From positions 96,762,640 through 96,826,639 of the forward strand of contig JARCOQ010000001.1 of assembly GCA_029207755.1 (NCBI GenBank): a stretch of DNA of 64,000 nucleotides. The letters are read 5' to 3'. Positions 58,431 to 64,000 of the stretch are shown here, one piece after another. Source of the stretch: Chamaea fasciata (lineage: Eukaryota; Chordata; Aves; Passeriformes; Sylviidae). The first letter of the stretch is position 1. Each line of letters starts with the position of its first letter. The notes beneath the pieces were generated by a model. That model was not told the origin of the DNA. It worked only from the letters and a program-made list of their open reading frames with translations, and made no database searches. Position numbers and translations under genes: made by a program.

Positions 58431-60803
58431 GATTCCAAATATTCACCCATCACCTATCAGGTAAGCAGTGAAAGAATTATGGGGGAAAAAATATCCCTGG
58501 AACAAAGATAGTTGTTCCTGCCTGTTATGGTGACTCCTGCATCAGTAAAGAACAGACATCTCTAATGCTAAGCTAAGTACCTTGCTGGACTAGGTGTCCA
58601 TGCATGTAAAACATTTCCATGCATGTAAAAGATTTCCCTTCTACTGGGACTTTACAATTGTAAGCCTGGCAGGCAGTAAGACAGAAACTTTTTAATATTG
58701 CCAGGAATGGCGATGCCAATACTTATAGGCACCTTATCACGTGGGGTTTCTATTATGGTGGTTCTTAAAGAAACTTTCACAGAGGTCCGTGTATCTTTGT
58801 TTCCCATTGGTATGTTAGCTGTCATTACACCCAGTGCTTCTGATATCTGTGATGCTGCTTAGTGAACTGTAACTTATTATCCATGCTCACTTTCCCACCT
58901 TCAGCTTCACAAGCAAAATGTGGGGAACTTTGTCCGCAGTTAGTCAACTTATTGATAGTGTAGACTCCTAAATAGTGGAAATTTTCTTTAAAGAAAAAAA
59001 AAAGGGACCAACATTTTAGTTTATGGCAAGTTGACAAAATGGCATAAGTGGCATGAAATCTGAAAGCAGCAGTTCAGTTTATTCAGTCTGTATTAAACAT
59101 GGTGGTTTTTAAAAAGTAGAACAAGATAGAAATAAATGATGGTGAAAATTAGATGTGTATTTTAGAGACCTGTGAAATGATTCAAAGACAGCTCATCTTT
59201 GATGAGACATTTGTGTTATTATGTTGATATAGTCAGTGTATCATGACGTGGGCAGTAGCCCATGATCCAATGCCTACCAAAGTCAGGCTCTAATACCTGT
59301 TATTCTACCCCTCTTTTTTTTAATGTCAATTTTGGAAATTGTTCATCCCACATTAGTAGTTTGAGGTAAAGGAGCATTTCTAGAAAAGGCAGCTCCTGAG
59401 ATGAAAATATATATAAGACAGGCAAGAATAATCTGTGTAAAGATGACAATTCCCATTATTGTGATTTAAGCTCCTTGCAAGGGTACAAAATAATGTACTG
59501 TAAGGAGTTTAGGGGAAGCTTAGGGAGCTAGTGAAGCTTGAAGGAAAATACTTTAATAGCAACTAAAATAAATATTGCATCTCAGTCCACAAGTGCTTTC
59601 TCTGCATGACTGCATATGCATTCTTGTTTGCACTCATATTTCTTTATGTATGGGTGGAAAAGAAGTCTAGCTCCCTATGAAAAGTATACTTTGGAGTGAA
59701 AAAATTCTTGTGCAACATTTTAAAAATTCTGTATTTTTAAATAACTTGTTTACTTCACTTTACCATGAAATTGTCTGTGACTCAAACCTATTGTCTGGAA
59801 ATTAATTTAAGTATTCATCTAGAAGTAACTGATTGAATCACTTTGAAAATGGCAAAAGGGCCATTTTCTTTCATCTTTTCTTTTACAATAAAGGTAGAAA
59901 TAAACATTCATTTGTGAAAAATAAAAACTTTTAAATAAATGCAAATTGTTTCTGTGAGCACTATAAAACAGGGTTCAAACTCTAAATGGTTACATAAATA
60001 ACAAGGATCGTGCTGAGCTGGGTAAAAACAAAAGTATTTTATTTTCATTCTTTCCAAATTCCTTTGACTCCAAGCTCTAAATGATACGTGAATCTTAAAA
60101 AAAACCAAAAACTGTTTTGCAGGATTTTGTTGTTGGAAATTGATCAAGAGGATGTAGCCTAGCATTAAGGGGCTAAGACTGGCACCTGAGGTTAGACCTT
60201 CAAAGAATAAATGATTGGCAATGACAGCAAGAATGCAAAAGCAAATTGTCTAGTGCACAGGCTTTGGATTATGATTATTTCATAAATATTTTACTTAAAA
60301 TAAAACAGAAGAAAAATAAAAAATAAAAAAAATTAAAAAAAAATAAAAATAAAAATAAAAATAAAAAATAAATAAAAAAATAAAAAATAAAAAAAATTAC
60401 TTCATGGACACACATGTATGGCATTTCTACTCAAAATCTATTTTTTTCTCTTATTATTTTACTTTTTTTTTTTTTTAACTTAAAAGATTAGAAATGGTTC
60501 CAACCTTGGAAGTTAAGGGAAAAAAATATACAGTTGCCATTTGTTTGCTTTCATTACTAGCTTATGATATCAGAAAAGACAAGTTGTATGTTTCCTTGAT
60601 TTTGTGTGTTTACTGAAGTTTATTTGCTTCTCTTCTACATACAACTCTACTTTCAGGCACTAGTAAACTCAAAGGAAGATTATCTTGTTTTACATAACTA
60701 GAATATGTGTTCATCAATGTACTAACTGTAGCTTGCCTATCATCTGAAGGCATTAAAGGACACTCTTAGCTATTTGTGAGTTATTTGTAGTTCCCATACA
60801 ATT
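58431..60803. other. Mostly unique DNA; possible LTR end remnant
   Basis: 'gaggtccgtgtatctttgtt' with 'tcccattgg' (58784-58811) resembles the last ~35 bp of the LTR at 57948-57981 and could be the ruined 3' LTR of that provirus. An A-rich (AAAATAA)n run lies at 60306-60398. No gene seen. Confidence 0.45.
60306..60398. repeat. A-rich simple repeat
   Basis: Irregular A(3-7)T units over about 90 bp. Confidence 0.95.
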
Positions 60804-61725
60804 TCATAGAAACATAGAATAGTTTGGGTTGGAAGGGATCTTAAAGAACATTCAGTTCCAACCTGCCTGCCAAGGGCAGGGACACCTTCTACCACACCAG
60901 GTTGCTCAAAATACTGTCCGCCTGGCCTGGAACACTTCCAGGGGCATTCACAGCTTCTCTGAGCAGCCTGGGTGCCAGTGTCTGACCATTTTCATAGTAT
61001 TATATCTTACCTAATTCCCTTGCTCCTCCCCAGCTTTCTTGTAGATCCCCTTTAGGTACTTGAAGGCTGCAATGAAGTCTTTTGTGGAGGCATCTCTTCT
61101 CCATGCTAAACACCAAATGTCTCAGTCTGTCTTCACGAGAAAGGTGCTCCAGTCCCTTGATCATCTTCATGGCCCTCCTCTTGACCTGCTCCAGCAGAGC
61201 CACATCCTTCTTATATTGCGGACCACAGAGTTGGACACAGTACTCCACACAGGGTCTCACAAAAGCAGATCAGAGTGGGAGAATCACCTCATTCAACACA
61301 GTGGCCATGCTGTTTTTGATGCAGCCCAGAGTATGTTTGGCTTTCTGGGCTGCCAGTGCACATTGCTGGCTCAGGTTGAGTTCCTGCTGAACCAACACCC
61401 TGAAGGCTTTCTCCTCAGAGCTTCTCTCAATATATTCCCTGTATTTGTGCTTGGGATTGCTCTGATCCAGATGCAGGACCTTATAGTTGGCCTTGCTGAA
61501 CATCATGAGATTGGCACAGACCCACCACTCAAGCGTGTCAAGGTCCCTCTGGATGACATCAAGTCAATGACCACAACTATTTAAGTGTGACCATCCAGCC
61601 AATTCCTTATTCAGTGGGTGTTCCATTGATCAGATCCCTGTCTCTCCAGTGTAGACACAAAGATGTCATGCAGAACAATGTCAGATTTCAGAAATGTGGC
61701 CAAGGTATACCTGTGTGTTGCATCA
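60804..61725 (-). mobile_element. CR1 LINE, about 0.9 kb of RT end and 3' UTR
   Basis: The best-preserved LINE here. The minus strand encodes the RT C-terminus in two frames: one with N-P-K-H-K-Y-R-E and Q-C-A-L-A-A-Q-K-A-K-H-T-L-G-C-I-K (61270-61506), the next R-P-C-V-E-Y-C-V-Q-L-C-G-P-Q-Y-K-K-D and M-I-K-G-L-E-H-L-S (61000-61260), separated by a frameshift near 61265. The octamer tail lies at 60804-60825. Upstream (61560-61725) 'gtgaccatccagccaattcc' continues into RT. Truncated and not active. Confidence 0.96.
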
Positions 61726-63935
61726 CATTAATTTTGGTAATTTTTCCGTTCTTCATATTTTCTTTGTCCTTTATGCACTGCTTGTGGTGCAAGGATGACG
61801 TGGAATTTTGCACCTGAGGATGTTCCAGAAGCAGTACACTCCCAAAACAGCAGGGATCCTCTTCTAGGTAGAAAGTAGTGACAATCCAAAATATAGCAGC
61901 TTCTTCAGTCTGAAAGTAGGAAGAAATTTTTCTGCTCTATTCCCTTAAGAGATAGAGATGGGAACAGTATTGCATCGAAAAGGTAAATTACAGTAGATTC
62001 AGACAGGGGATTTGCTCTGTGCCTTAGTAGTAGTAATTTTTTTTTCCTAGCCACTTTTTTTTCTAGCATCTCAGCTGGACAGCTTAGAGGGTGAAGTGTG
62101 GATGACCGATGGCTTTTGACTCTAAGGGCTTAAGCTGCAGAAATAAGGACACCTTTACTTGTTGTTTCCAGAAAAAAAGTATATGGTCAAAGTCAAACTG
62201 AAATCTTGCAACATATAAAAGTAACATGAAGACACAGTTTTTTCAGACTCAAAATATGTTCATGCACATGGCTTTCCACACGAACCTACCCTGAAGTGGT
62301 GACGAAAGTTCTCCTGGGATCTTTGAATACAGGGATCTCTGGATTGATGAGGGTGCAGCCCATTTGAGTAGTAGTTTGAGGGGCTACTTTAACTGCTGAT
62401 GATGTTGGTGTATTTTCAAAAGAGTGGAGGGAGGAAAAGGAAAATAACTGAGTGCAAGACATGTTGTCTTAAAACACTAGAGTGTTTGGAGACTAGTCAC
62501 CAGTTACAGATCTGAATCTTATGTTTCCCACGGGACTTATTCCTGAACAACATCTAATATCCAGAGTCTACATATTTAACATATACCAACAATTCCCAAA
62601 TGGCCAGGAGCTTTGTTTTGAGCTTTTACTTGCTTGAGCCATAATTTCCCAGACACTTGTAATACAGAGCAGTATAACATCCTTTGAACTTACTAAGGCA
62701 TACCAGTGACACTGCAGATAGAAATTCAGTTTCTCCGCTTCTGCTACTTTCTGTCAGGGACTGAAACCTCTAGCCAGAGTGCAGTAAATAATAGCTGAAA
62801 GGCAGAAATATCTGAAACCACTCCAGCTGTTTTCAAAATGATTGTGTGACTATGCCCTGAGAGAGCTGAACACATGATGGCAGTAGGATGCTGCAGCTGA
62901 CTGTGTATGGTGGAAATCCTGGACCATAACAATATGACTATTTCTGGTAGTTTAATCAACTTATAAAAAGGAGGTATTTGTGGCGATCCACCATCTTCTA
63001 GGAACTGCTTCTAGTTCTAGGTCACAAGACTAAAAATTCACATTAAGTTCATTGCGTCCATGGAGACTTATTTGTATTCTTGCCACCTTGTCCAATTTCT
63101 ATTTGGGACAGGAAGGAGAAACTCCTTCTATCATAAATAATGTGAGAAATATGATTTTAAATATTACCTGTGCAATTTTACAGGTGCTTCTCACTTCCTC
63201 AGGAAAATGTTACAAAAAATTATGAAAAATCACCACTTAAATCACCTCTTCCATCAAGCATTAGTGCTTTCTTTGACAGTCCTGAAGAGTCCTAGACAAT
63301 TAAGTTGCATGTTATACGGCATCTGTGATTCTTTACACGTCAGCATAATTTTCAGATCTTTCTCTCTATCCTTTTTCCTATAATTCTACTTTACAAAAAA
63401 TTCACCTCTTTAGAGTAGAGAAAGGAGCACTGCAAGGAACTTTCACTAAATTTTAAAATCCTATCAAAATTTTAAATATAAATTGACAGCTCACTGTTCT
63501 AAGTCATCACAACTGAAAATGAGTGTTATTGACAAGATTTCTTAATCTGTAAACCACTTACGTGTTTGCTAAAGTGTTTGCTGGAAAAGGAGGAATCTTT
63601 CTGCATGCCTCCAGATTCAAAATAGTCAACATGAGGTGACTTTCAAAAACCAGATCATTCTTTGCAACTAGACTCCTGTCACTTAGTCTGTGGGCTTCTT
63701 AAGCATAGATTTTCTGGCAGATGCAGGCATATTTGTATTGCCTAAATACAAAGACAAGGTCAAATTTTCTCCTATTCTAAACTTTTTAGACTTTAATAAG
63801 AAAGATGTTTAAAATTTCTGCCTACTTATCTAGAAATAGGCTGCAGAGTTTTAATTAACCAAATGATTCCATGATATCTTTAATTGTAGACCACACAGAA
63901 GAAGTATAAACTCTGAGGTAACAAAATGAAAAGAA
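61726..63935. other. Unique DNA, no gene seen
   Basis: No frame over about 71 codons and no repeat recognised. Confidence 0.55.
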
Positions 63936-64000
63936 ACAGAGAAACATCATTAAGGTTGGAAACGACTTAAAGACTGAGTACAACCATTAATCTAACACTT
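63936..64000 (-). mobile_element. CR1 LINE tail running off the window
   Basis: 'cagagaaacatcattaaggt', 'tggaaacgacttaaaga' and 'acaaccattaatctaacac' match the reverse of a CR1 3' end. It continues past the right edge. Confidence 0.8.

Noticed and set aside
61060..61584. 174-codon + strand frame as a host protein
   Set aside because: It is exactly antisense to the CR1 reverse transcriptase end, a common false call in bird genomes.

Overview
The window reads as vertebrate nuclear DNA from a bird, most probably a songbird (passerine). It is AT-rich, has no long open reading frames, and carries many copies of the avian LINE CR1, several with its diagnostic ATTCTATG-type 3' tail. It also carries avian-type endogenous retroviruses (ERVs) and one fossil MIR/CORE-SINE. 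No host protein-coding exon, tRNA, rRNA or CRISPR array could be supported. Family names (CR1, ERVL, ERVK-like, long passerine LTR) come from my recognition of sequence character, not from a search.

Layout. 0.3-0.85 kb: CR1 tails. 0.85-8.1 kb: a decayed, env-less ERVL provirus on the + strand, with a truncated 5' LTR, gag and protease remnants, RT, RNase H, integrase, a purine tract and a 3' LTR; two solo LTRs of other families sit inside it. 8.2-8.7 kb: a solo LTR. 8.7-12.1 kb: mostly unique. 12.1-14.9 kb: a cluster of three LTRs. 14.9-25.8 kb: mostly unique AT-rich DNA with a few CR1 fragments and microsatellites. 25.8-27.1 kb: a long LTR with a shorter ERVK-like solo LTR nested in it, flanked by a perfect 6-bp target duplication. 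About 30.1-31.7, 42.2-44.5 and 47.2-49.0 kb: three copies of one unusually long, GC-rich-centred LTR family. 34.6-36.4 kb: two retroviral fragments facing each other, one ending in an env-like membrane anchor and the other starting with LTR, primer-binding site and a gag matrix-like frame. 39.2-39.75 kb: an ERVL solo LTR with a perfect 5-bp duplication. 44.6-45.1 and 60.8-61.7 kb: longer CR1 copies. 49-53.3 kb: more solo LTRs, one of which appears to have landed inside a CR1. 54.5 kb: a MIR fossil. 57.6-58.4 kb: an ERVK-like 5' LTR with its primer-binding site, abutted by a solo LTR related to the one at 12.1 kb. The right edge cuts a CR1 tail.

Nothing here looks like a working multi-gene system. 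The coding matter is retrotransposon-derived and broken by stops and frameshifts, with some key catalytic residues replaced. The value of the window lies in its layered insertion history, readable from target-site duplications, and in a few odd pieces: an acidic-codon microsatellite, a G-run block, a convergent ERV junction and an env-like anchor. Long GC-rich frames that look like genes lie inside LTRs or antisense to CR1 and should not be annotated as proteins.
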